Part shown: positions 33,534 to 42,645 of the stretch, piece by piece
Position numbering within the stretch: position 1 is the first letter of the stretch
How the letters are laid out: each line of letters starts with the position of its first letter
Assembly (NCBI RefSeq): GCF_900186985.1
Contig: NZ_LT906447.1
Span: 124,001 to 188,000, forward strand
DNA: 64,000 nucleotides
Reading direction: 5' to 3'
Origin: Staphylococcus piscifermentans
GTDB taxonomy: Bacteria > Bacillota > Bacilli > Staphylococcales > Staphylococcaceae
Notes under the pieces: model-generated
Told to the model about the DNA's origin: nothing
Database searches by the model: none
What the model saw: only the letters and a program-made list of their open reading frames with translations
Position numbers and translations under genes: made by a program

Positions 33534-34723
33534 AACGGTTTTTAAAAGACTCATCAATTAATATTATCTCTAACCTAGTGGTTGTGGTAGCCATCCAATT
33601 GTTGACTTTCCCACTTATATCCAAAGGAGAAAGTGAACAAAGTTTCGCTGAGCTAGTTGTGTTATATGGTATTGCTTTAATTTTTGCTACAACTTTTGGC
33701 AACACGTTGAATAATGTAAGGTTATTGCATAATCCTAATCTAGAACACAAAATAAAAGAAAAAGTTTTTTCTAAGTTTTTTGTTATTATCTTAATATTTA
33801 ACGCTATAACTCTTACAGTTATTTTCTTTTTCTATGTTAAAGAATTTGGAATTAATCAAATTCTTTTCGTAGTATTTTCCTTATTGTTAACTGCAAGATA
33901 TTATCTCCAAGTCTACTTTAGAGAAAATTTGAATTATACTCGAATTTTAATTACAAATGTTTGCGTAGCACTTGGTTATCTTATTGGATTGATGATTTAC
34001 AAGTTTATTATACATGAATCTTCTCTTCCTTTCTTGTTAGGGGAAGGTATTGGTTTTGTTTATTTGGTTCTAAATACTGAAGTAAAATTCAAAATACACA
34101 AAGATATAAAAATAACATACGGTGGAATATTAAGAGATTATTCTAACTTTTCCTCTATAAACTTAATTATTAATATATTGAACTACTTAGATAGATTAAT
34201 ATTGCTTCCTATTATAGGAGCAACAGCAGTAACTACTTATTTTATCGGATCTACAGCTAGTAAAATGATTTCTTTAATAACCACTCCTATGAATAATGTT
34301 ATTTTGTCTTACTTGTCAATAGGGACAAATAATATTCACAAGAAAGATTTTAATAAATTACAGTTATTACTTTTAATTGCTATAGTACCTTTATTCTTTA
34401 TAATTAAATATATGTCACTATTAATTATTTACATCATATACAAGAATTATTTTGATCAAGCTAAATCTATTATAGATTTGGTGACAATCATATGCTTATT
34501 ATCAATTTACAATAGTATTATTCACCCTTTTGGAATGAAAATATTAAAGTCTAAATTACTTTTATATATACAGGTTGGGTACGCAATCATTTATTTATCA
34601 CTTGCTTTAGTAGGGAGTTATACATATAACTTAATCGGGTTTTGTATAGCAACAGTTATTGCAATGGCATTGAAGTTAGTTTATACAAATATAAAGATTT
34701 CTGAAGTAATTAAAAAAGTTTAG
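33530..34723 (+). CDS. wzx: Polysaccharide flippase (Wzx-like, MVF/MATE-type)
   Basis: 397-residue integral membrane protein with about 12 hydrophobic segments and a Wzx-like N terminus (FLKDSSINIISNLVVVVAIQ, then LTFPLISKGES). It is predicted to flip the lipid-linked repeat unit to the outer face. The family is highly divergent, so assignment rests on topology, size and the adjoining polymerase-like gene. Start ATG 33530 overlaps the previous stop as ATGA; ATG 33524 is two codons earlier. Confidence 0.75.
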   Translation: MKRFLKDSSINIISNLVVVVAIQLLTFPLISKGESEQSFAELVVLYGIALIFATTFGNTLNNVRLLHNPNLEHKIKEKVFSKFFVIILIFNAITLTVIFFFYVKEFGINQILFVVFSLLLTARYYLQVYFRENLNYTRILITNVCVALGYLIGLMIYKFIIHESSLPFLLGEGIGFVYLVLNTEVKFKIHKDIKITYGGILRDYSNFSSINLIINILNYLDRLILLPIIGATAVTTYFIGSTASKMISLITTPMNNVILSYLSIGTNNIHKKDFNKLQLLLLIAIVPLFFIIKYMSLLIIYIIYKNYFDQAKSIIDLVTIICLLSIYNSIIHPFGMKILKSKLLLYIQVGYAIIYLSLALVGSYTYNLIGFCIATVIAMALKLVYTNIKISEVIKKV

Positions 34724-34733
34724 GAGAGCTGAT

Positions 34734-35957
34734 ATGGAACAAACAATTAAACAAACAAATACACTTGGTCATACGACAATTATATTATTGACTATTGTAC
34801 TATTCTATATCGGTACTTTAAATGCAATCGGATCTTCTAAAATCGGAATTCTTTGTCTTGGATTAGGTGTATTGTTGTGTGGCTTGAATTTTATTTTTAC
34901 TGTTTTCAAAGGATTTGAGTTGAAAATAGCTTACATTATAATACTATCATTTTCGTTTTTATACTTAATAACAGCAATTTACTCAGGAAGAGAAGGTAAT
35001 TTTGTTAAAGAGCTAATTAATCCTATTCAGTTTTTAGTTTGTATTGCAGTTGCTTGCTCTTTTTCTGTAATTAATTTAACAGCTTCACGAATTAATATTA
35101 TGTTTTATGCAACTGTAGTTTTTGTAGTGTTTCATTTTATTATTTGGATAAAAAGCGGTTTCTCGTCACAATTTGCAAGTATTTATCCTAACTCGAATTT
35201 AGTTGGTCCATATATGTTTATTGCAATTTTCTTTATACTCCTTAAAATGACTTCTACTAAACGAAAGGCACTAGCTTTTGTAACGATGATTATGGCTTTC
35301 CTCGTTCTTTTAGCCAGCGATACACGTTCAGTTTTACTTGCAATGTTTGCAGGATTGTTAGTGTATATATTTTGGAGAGGTATATCAAAAAACTTAGTAA
35401 CAGGAACTGTTTTTTTTGGAACTTTTATTTCTTTTATATTTGCTGTGATTTTTCTATACCCTAATTTACCTAAGTGGAGATTTTATTCTATTGCAGAGAA
35501 TTGGATGAGAGAAAATACAGGAAAAAGTTTGATGTCAGGTAGAGGAGAAATATGGTCCTCTTTGAATGGTTATCTTTCTTTAAAACCGTTTTTTGGATAC
35601 GGACCAAGTACAGTTGCTTCTGATCTTATAGGAAGACAAGCTTCTTCTCATAATCTATACTTAAATATTGCGTTACAAGTAGGGTTAATCGGATTATTTA
35701 TATTCATCATTTTATTGTATATGCTTTTCATTATGATGTTAAAACGAAAACAATCTAGGACCGTACGTTTAGCTGCATCATTTTACATTGCAATTTTAAC
35801 CCATCAAATTTTTGAAATAACTCTAATACAAAACCAACTATCTATTGGTGTTTTCCAATGGGCTATTATTGGGATAGGACTTATGCCGTTTTTATCTAAG
35901 AATTATGTAGATGATTTTGACTATAAGTTATTTAAATTCAAATACAAATACAAATAA
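34734..35957 (+). CDS. wzy: O-antigen polymerase/ligase-family protein (Wzy-like)
   Basis: 407-residue protein with about 11 hydrophobic segments and one larger external loop (residues about 250-300) containing SGRGEIWSSL and FGYGPSTVASDL...ASSHNLYLNIALQVG, the Wzy_C signature. It is predicted to polymerise repeat units outside the membrane. Last gene of the operon, 10 bases after wzx and directly before a strong terminator. Confidence 0.8.
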   Translation: MEQTIKQTNTLGHTTIILLTIVLFYIGTLNAIGSSKIGILCLGLGVLLCGLNFIFTVFKGFELKIAYIIILSFSFLYLITAIYSGREGNFVKELINPIQFLVCIAVACSFSVINLTASRINIMFYATVVFVVFHFIIWIKSGFSSQFASIYPNSNLVGPYMFIAIFFILLKMTSTKRKALAFVTMIMAFLVLLASDTRSVLLAMFAGLLVYIFWRGISKNLVTGTVFFGTFISFIFAVIFLYPNLPKWRFYSIAENWMRENTGKSLMSGRGEIWSSLNGYLSLKPFFGYGPSTVASDLIGRQASSHNLYLNIALQVGLIGLFIFIILLYMLFIMMLKRKQSRTVRLAASFYIAILTHQIFEITLIQNQLSIGVFQWAIIGIGLMPFLSKNYVDDFDYKLFKFKYKYK

Positions 35958-35960
35958 ACC

Positions 35961-36010
35961 AAACCACCCCAACCTTTAGATCTTTATCTAAGGTTCAGGG
36001 TGGTTTTCTT
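35961..36010 (+). terminator. Terminator of the capsule operon (copy 1 of a repeated terminator)
   Basis: AACCACCC pairs with GGGTGGTT around an inner stem CCTTTAGA/TCTAAGG, followed by TTTTCTT. A nearly identical 50-base copy is at 38316. Confidence 0.85.
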
Positions 36011-36069
36011 CATCAAATAAATATTAGGCTTTTAGAATATCTTTTTTAGCATAGTTCCGCTCTTTCACT

Positions 36070-36732
36070 TTAATTTATATAATCATAAACTTTATCAATT
36101 TGTTCTGAGAAGGTACCTTCAAATTTATTATCAAAGAAGGCGCTGCCTACTGTAATCGCCCATGGTGAAATAGCTTTAATCACATCTAGTTTTTCATAGG
36201 TATCTAAACTGCCTGCAATACACACAGGTAGTTCTAGTTGTGTCACGAAGGTATGAATGAGTTCAACGGGATCTCCAACATAGCGATAACCTAGCAAATC
36301 GAAACCAAAGACGCCATGTGAGGAATGGAATTTAGCTTCATTAACGATGTCTTCAATATTTCCTTTTAAAATAGAAGGTCTGTCAGTGATATCTCCTGCA
36401 AAAGGCATATATTTTAAATTATGCTTGATACAAAATTCATTCACTGATGGGAAAAACTTAGTTCCCATTAAAATATCACAACCGCAATCAACTGCTAATC
36501 GAGCTCCTTCCAAACATTCCGGTTCTGTATATTCCACAATTTCTAAGAAGGTAGTCTTACCGCATTGTTTCATATAAGCAAAAAGATTTTTCATCTCTTC
36601 AATAGATATCCCTTTATCTTTAAATCCCCAATACTTAGCCTTTGAATCTTTACAAGCTTCGAAAATATCATATGCATTTTCAACGGTGTAATCATTATGC
36701 GTCAACATCACTATTAATTCACTCTTACTCAT
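36070..36732 (-). CDS. Uncharacterised TIM-barrel protein
   Basis: 220 residues with the beta/alpha rhythm of a ribulose-phosphate-binding-type barrel: strands at LIVMLTHND, KYWGFKD, TTFLEIVEY, CDILMGTKFF, KYMPFAGD, GVFGFDLLGYRY, PVCIAGSLD and AITVGSAFF. Pattern resembles ThiG, NanE or HisA-like enzymes, but I do not recognise a specific family. Key acids and lysines (GFKDKG, FGFDLLG, AGSLD) suggest an enzyme acting on a phosphorylated metabolite. Alone on the minus strand; no clear partner. Confidence 0.65.
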   Translation of the reverse strand: MSKSELIVMLTHNDYTVENAYDIFEACKDSKAKYWGFKDKGISIEEMKNLFAYMKQCGKTTFLEIVEYTEPECLEGARLAVDCGCDILMGTKFFPSVNEFCIKHNLKYMPFAGDITDRPSILKGNIEDIVNEAKFHSSHGVFGFDLLGYRYVGDPVELIHTFVTQLELPVCIAGSLDTYEKLDVIKAISPWAITVGSAFFDNKFEGTFSEQIDKVYDYIN

Positions 36733-36854
36733 TTTTATCCCAAACTCCTTCTTTATAATATAATGTTATGACCTATGATAATCATTTGTAATTTTAATTA
36801 TTTTTTGATATACGAATGTATAAATTAGATAAATAACAATTAATTGAAAACTGA

Positions 36855-36883
36855 TTGACAGTTGTGTAAAGAAAGTTTACACT
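36855..36883 (+). promoter_or_regulatory. Promoter of the YqeG-VanW operon with internal inverted repeat
   Basis: TTGACA (36855-36860), 17 bases, TACACT (36878-36883). An inverted repeat GTGTAAA-N5-TTTACAC (36864-36882) covers the spacer and -10, as a repressor operator would. Confidence 0.5.
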
Positions 36884-36951
36884 TATACATATTATTTTGC
36901 AACGCATATTAATAAAAAAATAACCTGGATTAAAATTAGGGAGGGCACCAA

Positions 36952-37473
36952 GTGTTTAGATTGATTTATCCTTATGCCTATTTAGACAGTGTTTTTGATA
37001 TTGATTATGAGAAATTACGTGAGTTGGGCTATAAAGCAATCATTTTTGATATCGATAGTACACTTGTGCCGCATGGCGCTGATACAACAGATGAGATTGA
37101 CGAATTATTTGTTTATATTCATAACTTAGGACTCAAGACATTATTTCTTTCGAATAATAGTGCAGAACGTATTCAAGATTTCAACAGAAATATCAATAGT
37201 TTATTTATTCCAATGGCGAATAAGCCGCATAAGCCTAATTATTTGAAAGCAATTGAAATGTTAGATGTGAATAAAGATGAAGTTGTGCTGGTTGGGGACC
37301 AATTATTTACAGATGTCCTTGGCGCAAATTTATGTGGGATAAAAAGTATTTTGGTGAAATATCTCTTGCATGAGCATGAACAACACCTAGCAATCGGCAA
37401 GAAACGGCAAGTCGAAAAGGTACTACTGAAATTTTACAAACAAAGATTTCCTAACATTAAAAAAATGAGGTGA
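36952..37473 (+). CDS. YqeG-like HAD-superfamily IIIA phosphatase
   Basis: 173-residue cytosolic HAD phosphatase. The nucleophile motif FDIDSTLVPHG (residues about 31-41) is the YqeG form of DxDxT; motif II Ser in LFLSNNSAERI; motif III/IV in KPNYLKAIEML and VLVGDQLFTDVLGAN. B. subtilis YqeG and relatives act on phosphatidylglycerol-phosphate-like or unknown substrates, so no firm reaction is given. GTG start after AGGGAGG. The following gene starts almost at its stop. Confidence 0.82.
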   Translation: MFRLIYPYAYLDSVFDIDYEKLRELGYKAIIFDIDSTLVPHGADTTDEIDELFVYIHNLGLKTLFLSNNSAERIQDFNRNINSLFIPMANKPHKPNYLKAIEMLDVNKDEVVLVGDQLFTDVLGANLCGIKSILVKYLLHEHEQHLAIGKKRQVEKVLLKFYKQRFPNIKKMR

Positions 37474-37478
37474 ACAAG

Positions 37479-38306
37479 TTGGCTAAAAAAAGAAAGTTAT
37501 TAAGTGAAGTACATCCTGTATTTTATACACTTGCTACTAAGAAGGGCATTATTAAAAGAAATCTTGATGATTTATTCCAACGCAAAAAATTCTCGCAAGT
37601 TAGATCAAACGATTTGCTGCCTAATATTGTATCTCAAAACTCTTCTAATTTAATTAAAACAGGTAAAGGCATCGATCCAGTTCTACAAGAAAATAAAGCC
37701 TATAATATTGAACTGGCTTCCTCAAAAATTGATAAACTGATTATTCGACCAGGAGAAGAATTTTCATTTTGGAATTTAGTAGGAAAAATTAATCGTAAAA
37801 ATGGTTACAGAGATGGTCGCGTGATTATAAACAATAAAATTCAAGCTGGTACTGGCGGAGGGTTATGCAATTTGGCCAATACCATCCATTTATTAGTCTT
37901 ACATAGTCCGCTTACTATTACCGAATTCCATAATCATTCTGATGCCTTAGCTCCAGATCCAGGAGAACGTAAACCTTTCGCTACAGGAACATCTATTTCA
38001 TACAACTATGTGGATTATCGTTTTAAAAATGAAACCGATCAAAATATCCAACTTAGAGTATGGTGTGAAAACAAGAAGCTTTTAGGCGAATTACGCAGTG
38101 AAAAAGTATTTCCATGGACTTACCAACTTGTTGAAGAAAATCACCATTTCGCAAAAGAAGGCGAAAAGTATTATCGCATTTCAACAATCTATAAAGAAAC
38201 ACAAAATCGTGAGAACTCAGAAGTATTGAAAAAAGAACTGATTTTAAATAATCACTCGGAAGTCTTGTTCGACTACGATTTGATACCTAAAGAATTAATC
38301 AGATAA
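37479..38306 (+). CDS. VanW-family protein
   Basis: 275 residues with the VanW domain in the C-terminal two thirds: IRPGEEFSFWNLVG, AGTGGGLCNLANTIHLLVLHSP, HNHSDALAPDPGERKPFATGTS and YNYVDYRFKN. VanW occurs in some glycopeptide-resistance clusters, but its biochemical role is unknown, and no vanHAX is present. No signal peptide is evident. Start TTG 37479 was chosen because GAGGTG lies 8 bases before it; GTG 37470 overlaps the YqeG stop and lacks room for a ribosome site. Confidence 0.8.
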   Translation: MAKKRKLLSEVHPVFYTLATKKGIIKRNLDDLFQRKKFSQVRSNDLLPNIVSQNSSNLIKTGKGIDPVLQENKAYNIELASSKIDKLIIRPGEEFSFWNLVGKINRKNGYRDGRVIINNKIQAGTGGGLCNLANTIHLLVLHSPLTITEFHNHSDALAPDPGERKPFATGTSISYNYVDYRFKNETDQNIQLRVWCENKKLLGELRSEKVFPWTYQLVEENHHFAKEGEKYYRISTIYKETQNRENSEVLKKELILNNHSEVLFDYDLIPKELIR

Positions 38307-38315
38307 TCCCAAATC

Positions 38316-38365
38316 AAACCACCCCAACTTTTAGACTCCCGTCTAAGGTTCAGGGTGGTTTTCTT
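38316..38365 (+). terminator. Terminator of the YqeG-VanW operon (copy 2 of a repeated terminator)
   Basis: Same sequence as 35961-36010 except about seven changes, mostly paired changes in the inner stem (TTTTAGAC/GTCTAAGG). It contains the last codons of the convergent TetR gene. Confidence 0.82.
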
Positions 38366-39002
38366 CAGCCAACAAATGTAAGACTTTCAAAATATCTTCT
38401 TTATTAATATGGCCTACTTGTTTCTTTAATATTTCAATAAACTGTTCTGCTGGAAGATGATTTTCAGGATGCAGCCAATTTAAGAACATATTGATAATGC
38501 CTGCTAAATGATACGTAGTAATTAATCTATCTTCTGGAGTATTGATATAAATACCATCCATATTCAGTATACGAAATTGCAATTGGGTCAGATATTTCAG
38601 TACTACATTGTACAGACCGAGTTCCATCACTTCTAAGATATAGGTACAATTAGTAAATACATAGTGATAGACTTCTACTTCACTGCTTCCGTTTTCAATC
38701 AACATAGTAATATGTCTTAAATCTGTTTCTAATTGTTGAATAACGATATCTTCTTTGTTTTCGTAGTTGCGGTAAAAGGTGGAGCGGTTGATTCCGGCTT
38801 TGGCGCAAATCTTCGTGATGGTAATCTTTTCAAAGGTTTCTTTTTCCAATAAGAGCATGAGGGCTTGGAATACCCATTCTTGGGTGCCGCTCTTCTCTAA
38901 ATTGACTCTCTGGTTGTGCAACAAATCACCCCGTTTTGTGGCTTTCGGCTGGTTAGCGCCGTCTTTGAATTGAATCGCTTTAGGTTTCTCTCTATACTTC
39001 AA
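38343..39002 (-). CDS. TetR-family transcriptional regulator next to the beta-glucosidase
   Basis: 219-residue TetR regulator. Helix-turn-helix in FEKITITKICAKAGINRSTFYRNYENKEDI (residues about 58-87), then a helical ligand domain. It is divergent from the GH3 glucosidase with only about 55 bases between, so it probably controls that gene. The start is uncertain: TTG 39002 gives an unusually long basic N terminus without a ribosome site. TTG 38921, after GGGGTG, would give about 192 residues and leave more promoter room. The C-terminal codons lie within the terminator of the convergent operon. Confidence 0.75.
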   Translation of the reverse strand: MKYREKPKAIQFKDGANQPKATKRGDLLHNQRVNLEKSGTQEWVFQALMLLLEKETFEKITITKICAKAGINRSTFYRNYENKEDIVIQQLETDLRHITMLIENGSSEVEVYHYVFTNCTYILEVMELGLYNVVLKYLTQLQFRILNMDGIYINTPEDRLITTYHLAGIINMFLNWLHPENHLPAEQFIEILKKQVGHINKEDILKVLHLLAEENHPEP

Positions 39003-39057
39003 GGTGTAAAGAGAGATAGTGCCTTATGACTTAATTATAAACAAGGTGGAGATGACA

Positions 39058-41301
39058 ATGAAACAAGAAGCAGATTACAGAGCACAATTGGAACAATTAT
39101 CATTAGAGGATAAAGCGACGTTATTAACGGGTGCGAACTTTTGGAATACTGCAAAGGTATCAGATGTAAATGAAATTTTACTGTCAGACGGCCCATCAGG
39201 CATTCGTAAACAGACAGAAGGCGGAGATGCGCTAGGATTAACAGGCAGTGTGGAGACGATCGCGTTCCCATGCTTGGCGTTGATTGCGAGTACGTTTGAT
39301 AAAGATTTGTTACGTAAATACGGGGAATATTTAGGACAAATTGCCAAGGCGGAAAAGGTCAATGTATTGCTTGGACCAGGTATGAATATCAAACGCAGTC
39401 CGCTTGCTGGGCGCAACTTTGAGTATCTTTCTGAAGATCCGTTCTTAACTGCAGAGTTGGCGATTCAATATATTAATGGTGTGGAATCTCAAGGTATTGG
39501 CACGAGTCCAAAACACTTTGCGGCAAATAATAGAGAGAACGAGCGTTTTACTTCTTCTTCTAATATCCAACCGCGTGCCTTGCATGAAATTTATTTGAGT
39601 GCGTTCAAGCGTGTGGTGGAAGAGGCACAACCTGCTACAATTATGAATTCTTACAATAAAGTGAATCATGTTTTAGTTGTCGAAAATGAATATTTATTGA
39701 CGGATTTATTGAGAAGTCAATGGAATTATGACGGTCTGGTCGTATCTGACTGGGGTGCAGTGAAAGATCGCGTGAAATCATTGCGTGCTGGCCTTGATTT
39801 AGAAATGCCGGGTCAACCAGATTATTCTATTCCACAAGTCGTGGAAGCAGTGAGAAGTGGCAAGTTGGACGAGGCGCTTGTTGACCGTTCTGTCTTACGT
39901 TTGTTGAAATTAATTGATAAATATACATTAGAAGGCGAAGCGCCAAATTATAATAAAGACAATTATCATGAATTTGCACGTACTATCGCAGCGCAAAGTA
40001 TTGTGTTGTTACAAAATGAAGATAATATTTTACCGTTGAAAGATGAGAGCAGCAAAGCGGTAATCGGTGCATTTGCGAAACATCCTAGATACCAAGCGGG
40101 CGGTTCAAGTAAGGTCAATGCTTACAAAGTAGTAACGCCATTCGATGCCTTGAAAGAAGTGTATGGTGATTTCGCTTATGCTGATGGTTACGAATTTGAA
40201 AATCTAGATGCTAACCAACAGTTGATCGATGAAGCAGTAGAAGCGGCGAAAGGTAAAGATGAAGTCATCTTATTTGCAGGCTTCCCAGAAAATGTAGAGT
40301 CTGAAGGCTTTGACAAGACTTCTATCGTCTTGCCGGATAACCAAGTTGCATTGATTGATGCGATAGCGAAAGTGAATCCGAATATCGTAGTCGTACTGCA
40401 AAACGGCAGCGTAGTTGCGACACCTTGGAGACACCAAGTGAAAGGCCTAGTTGAAACTTATTTAGCAGGTGAAGCGGTCGGAGAAGCTACTGCAGATGTA
40501 CTTTCCGGTAAAGTGAACCCATCTGGTAAATTGGCAGAAACTTTCCCAGAACGCATTCAAGACACACCATCTTACTTGACGTTCAACCGCAGCACTGAGG
40601 AAGAGAATTACATGGAAGGCATCTTTGTCGGCTACCGTTACTATGCGACGAAAGATCTGCCGGTCGCATTCCCATTCGGCCACGGCTTGAGCTATACTGA
40701 TTTCGAATATACAGACAGCAAAGTGAACGTCGATAACGATAAAGATCAAATTCAAATCGACGTTACCGTCAAAAATGTTGGTTCAGTGCAAGGCGCTGAA
40801 GTGGTGCAAGTCTACTTGCAAAATCGTGCGAGCAACATTGAGATGGCCGCGAGAGAGTTGAAAGCCTTCGAGAGAGTGGAACTAGAAGCGGGAGAAAGCA
40901 AAACAGTCAGTCTTGTCATTCCATTCGAACGCTTAAAATGGTATAACCCGCAAACAGACTTATGGCAAATTGATAACGGCGACTATACTGTGCATATCGG
41001 CAGCTCTGTTAATGACATTCATACTCATCACGACTTTGAAATCACAAGTATCGATGAGCCGCCAATCCAATTGTCATTAGACTCATCATTGAAAGACATC
41101 ATCGACCTTCAAGACACATTATCTAAAGAAATTGATGAGTTCGGTTTCGACGAAATGATTCATAAAATGACAAGCGAACCGAATTTGCGCGTGCTCGCAG
41201 AACCCGCTCCCATTCGTATGCTCGTAATGTTCGGCTTGAAATTGAGCGACCTTGTGAAATTCGTTGAAAAATGTAACGTACGCTTGAAAACAGGCGAATA
41301 A
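39058..41301 (+). CDS. Glycoside hydrolase family 3 beta-glucosidase
   Basis: 747-residue intracellular enzyme without signal peptide. The GH3 N-terminal barrel contains LSDGPSGIRKQ, GPGMNIKRSPLAGRNFEY, KHFAANNRENER and the nucleophile Asp in LVVSDWGAVKDR near residue 235. A C-terminal alpha/beta sandwich domain (VLLQNEDNILPL, AGFPENVESEGFDKTS) and a fibronectin-III-like domain (VTVKNVGSVQGAEVVQVYL) follow. It splits beta-glucosides. Start ATG 39058 follows AAGGTGGAG; GTG 39019 and ATG 39052 have no proper spacing. Probably controlled by the divergent TetR. Followed by a 42-bp repeat array. Confidence 0.88.
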   Translation: MKQEADYRAQLEQLSLEDKATLLTGANFWNTAKVSDVNEILLSDGPSGIRKQTEGGDALGLTGSVETIAFPCLALIASTFDKDLLRKYGEYLGQIAKAEKVNVLLGPGMNIKRSPLAGRNFEYLSEDPFLTAELAIQYINGVESQGIGTSPKHFAANNRENERFTSSSNIQPRALHEIYLSAFKRVVEEAQPATIMNSYNKVNHVLVVENEYLLTDLLRSQWNYDGLVVSDWGAVKDRVKSLRAGLDLEMPGQPDYSIPQVVEAVRSGKLDEALVDRSVLRLLKLIDKYTLEGEAPNYNKDNYHEFARTIAAQSIVLLQNEDNILPLKDESSKAVIGAFAKHPRYQAGGSSKVNAYKVVTPFDALKEVYGDFAYADGYEFENLDANQQLIDEAVEAAKGKDEVILFAGFPENVESEGFDKTSIVLPDNQVALIDAIAKVNPNIVVVLQNGSVVATPWRHQVKGLVETYLAGEAVGEATADVLSGKVNPSGKLAETFPERIQDTPSYLTFNRSTEEENYMEGIFVGYRYYATKDLPVAFPFGHGLSYTDFEYTDSKVNVDNDKDQIQIDVTVKNVGSVQGAEVVQVYLQNRASNIEMAARELKAFERVELEAGESKTVSLVIPFERLKWYNPQTDLWQIDNGDYTVHIGSSVNDIHTHHDFEITSIDEPPIQLSLDSSLKDIIDLQDTLSKEIDEFGFDEMIHKMTSEPNLRVLAEPAPIRMLVMFGLKLSDLVKFVEKCNVRLKTGE

Positions 41302-41331
41302 AGAGCGATTTGATAGAGATTGGTAGTTTTT

Positions 41332-41534
41332 CTAGACACTAATGAGGAAGAAGTGTCTAGAAAACGGTGTAATCTGGACATTAGCAGAAAAGAAGTGTCT
41401 AGAAAAGGGCATAATCTAGACATTAGCAGAGAAGAAGTGTCTAGAAAACAACATAATCTAGACACTTCCCAAAAAGTAGTGTCTAAAATAATGAGAATCT
41501 GGACATTTCCATTGCGGAAATGCCCAGATTTTTT
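41332..41534. repeat. Array 1 of a 42-bp intergenic repeat (about five units)
   Basis: Units begin at 41332, 41374, 41416, 41458 and 41499 (periods 42, 42, 42, 41). Each holds a dyad of CTAGACA(C) and GTGTCTAG separated by about 13 bases plus an AAAA-rich spacer ending ATAATCTAGAC. The same repeat family is at 48111. The last unit has become a terminator. Confidence 0.8.
41496..41534 (+). terminator. Terminator of the GH3 gene formed from the last repeat unit
   Basis: AATCTGGACATTTCC pairs with GGAAATGCCCAGATT (one mismatch) and is followed by TTTTT. Confidence 0.75.
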
Positions 41535-41604
41535 ACATATTAGAAAGTTCCACGCTCTCCAATTATTGCCTGGGAAATATCCGCACCTCCGCAACTCACC
41601 CCAT

Positions 41605-41640
41605 ACAAAAAAGCTGCAGCTTCCGAAGCTCCAGCTTTTC
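41605..41640 (-). terminator. Terminator of the MscS gene
   Basis: On the minus strand AAAGCTGGAGCTTC pairs with GAAGCTGCAGCTTT and is followed by TTTTG. Confidence 0.75.
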
Positions 41641-41652
41641 AACAACTGCTAT

Positions 41653-42555
41653 TTAGCTATCCATTTCCACGTGAATGCGTTCGCCCACAAGTTCAATACT
41701 GTCTTCAGCATTCAACAATGGCAATATACGTTTATTCAAATCTGATTTCACATCGCTTGCTTTCGGATAATCAGACGGGAAATAACAGCTTAATACTGCC
41801 ATATCTTTATCAATCAGCAGGTGTACTTTATAATCCAGTTTTCCATCAAACAATGCAATCTTCGCTTTGATACGACGTAATTGTTCATCAGAATAGCGGC
41901 AGAGGAACTCTTTCATGTAGTCCTCCAAGGCTTTTTCACAAATAGCAACAGCAGTTTGCCAATCACTATCAATGGCTAAATTGTAATCGACCTCATACCA
42001 GTTGATATGAGAAGCGGCACTGTAATTAACAATCGGTTCTTCCAACAACACGTGATTCGGAATCGTAATGATTTTACCGGTTGCGCCTTCAGTAGAAAGG
42101 TAATTCCCACGTTCTGCGATTTTAAAATGCAGTAGCGAAATCTTGACAACATCGCCGAGATGTCCGCTGATTTCAATCCGATCGTACATTTTAAACAGGC
42201 GACGATTCATTAATAAGAAATAACCGACGACTTCCATGGCTAAATTCTTCAATGAAAAGGCAACCAGCGCCACAATGATTAAAGCTACCACAATCACGGA
42301 GTTAGCTGCATTAATCCAAATACCTAGAATGCAGACCACTGCGATGAACCAAATCAATTGGCGGATGCTTTTCATTACCACCGTAAAGCGTTTAGCATTT
42401 GTGGCATGTCGCACCAAATACTTCGTCACAATGTAATGCAACCAAAAGGCTACAATTAAAATAACAATAGTAAAGACAACTTTATGTGATAAGTTTTGGC
42501 CGTCAAATGCGCCTTTAAATAAATTTTCAATATAGGAGGTAATTTGTTCAATCAC
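41653..42555 (-). CDS. MscS-family mechanosensitive ion channel
   Basis: 300-residue membrane protein: three N-terminal hydrophobic helices (KVVFTIVILIVAFWLHYIV; LIWFIAVVCILGIWI; IVVALIIVALVAFSL), the pore-lining helix ending near NLAMEVVGYFLL, then an MscS beta domain (YDRIEISGHLGDVVKISLL, TIPNHVLLEEPIVNYS). It opens on membrane tension and releases solutes in osmotic downshift. Start GTG 42555 follows AAGAGGTGG; the ATG at 42588 lies before that ribosome site. Confidence 0.82.
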   Translation of the reverse strand: MIEQITSYIENLFKGAFDGQNLSHKVVFTIVILIVAFWLHYIVTKYLVRHATNAKRFTVVMKSIRQLIWFIAVVCILGIWINAANSVIVVALIIVALVAFSLKNLAMEVVGYFLLMNRRLFKMYDRIEISGHLGDVVKISLLHFKIAERGNYLSTEGATGKIITIPNHVLLEEPIVNYSAASHINWYEVDYNLAIDSDWQTAVAICEKALEDYMKEFLCRYSDEQLRRIKAKIALFDGKLDYKVHLLIDKDMAVLSCYFPSDYPKASDVKSDLNKRILPLLNAEDSIELVGERIHVEMDS

Positions 42556-42607
42556 TCGTCCCACCTCTTTTCCTTTCCATTTACACAATATAATTTTATT
42601 TTACCAA

Positions 42608-42642
42608 AATAAAAAGACAACCACCCGTTAAAAAGTGATTGT
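42608..42642 (-). terminator. Terminator of the TauE-like gene
   Basis: Minus strand ACAATCAC pairs with GTGGTTGT, followed by CTTTTTATTTT. Confidence 0.65.
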
Positions 42643-42645
42643 GAC

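Noticed and set aside
37470-38306. VanW as sign of a vancomycin-resistance cluster
   Set aside because: No vanH, vanA/B or vanX homologue is present; VanW-domain proteins are common outside resistance clusters.
41320-41745. Open frame across the first repeat array into the MscS gene
   Set aside because: It is a reading of repeat units plus antisense of mscS; there is no support for a protein.
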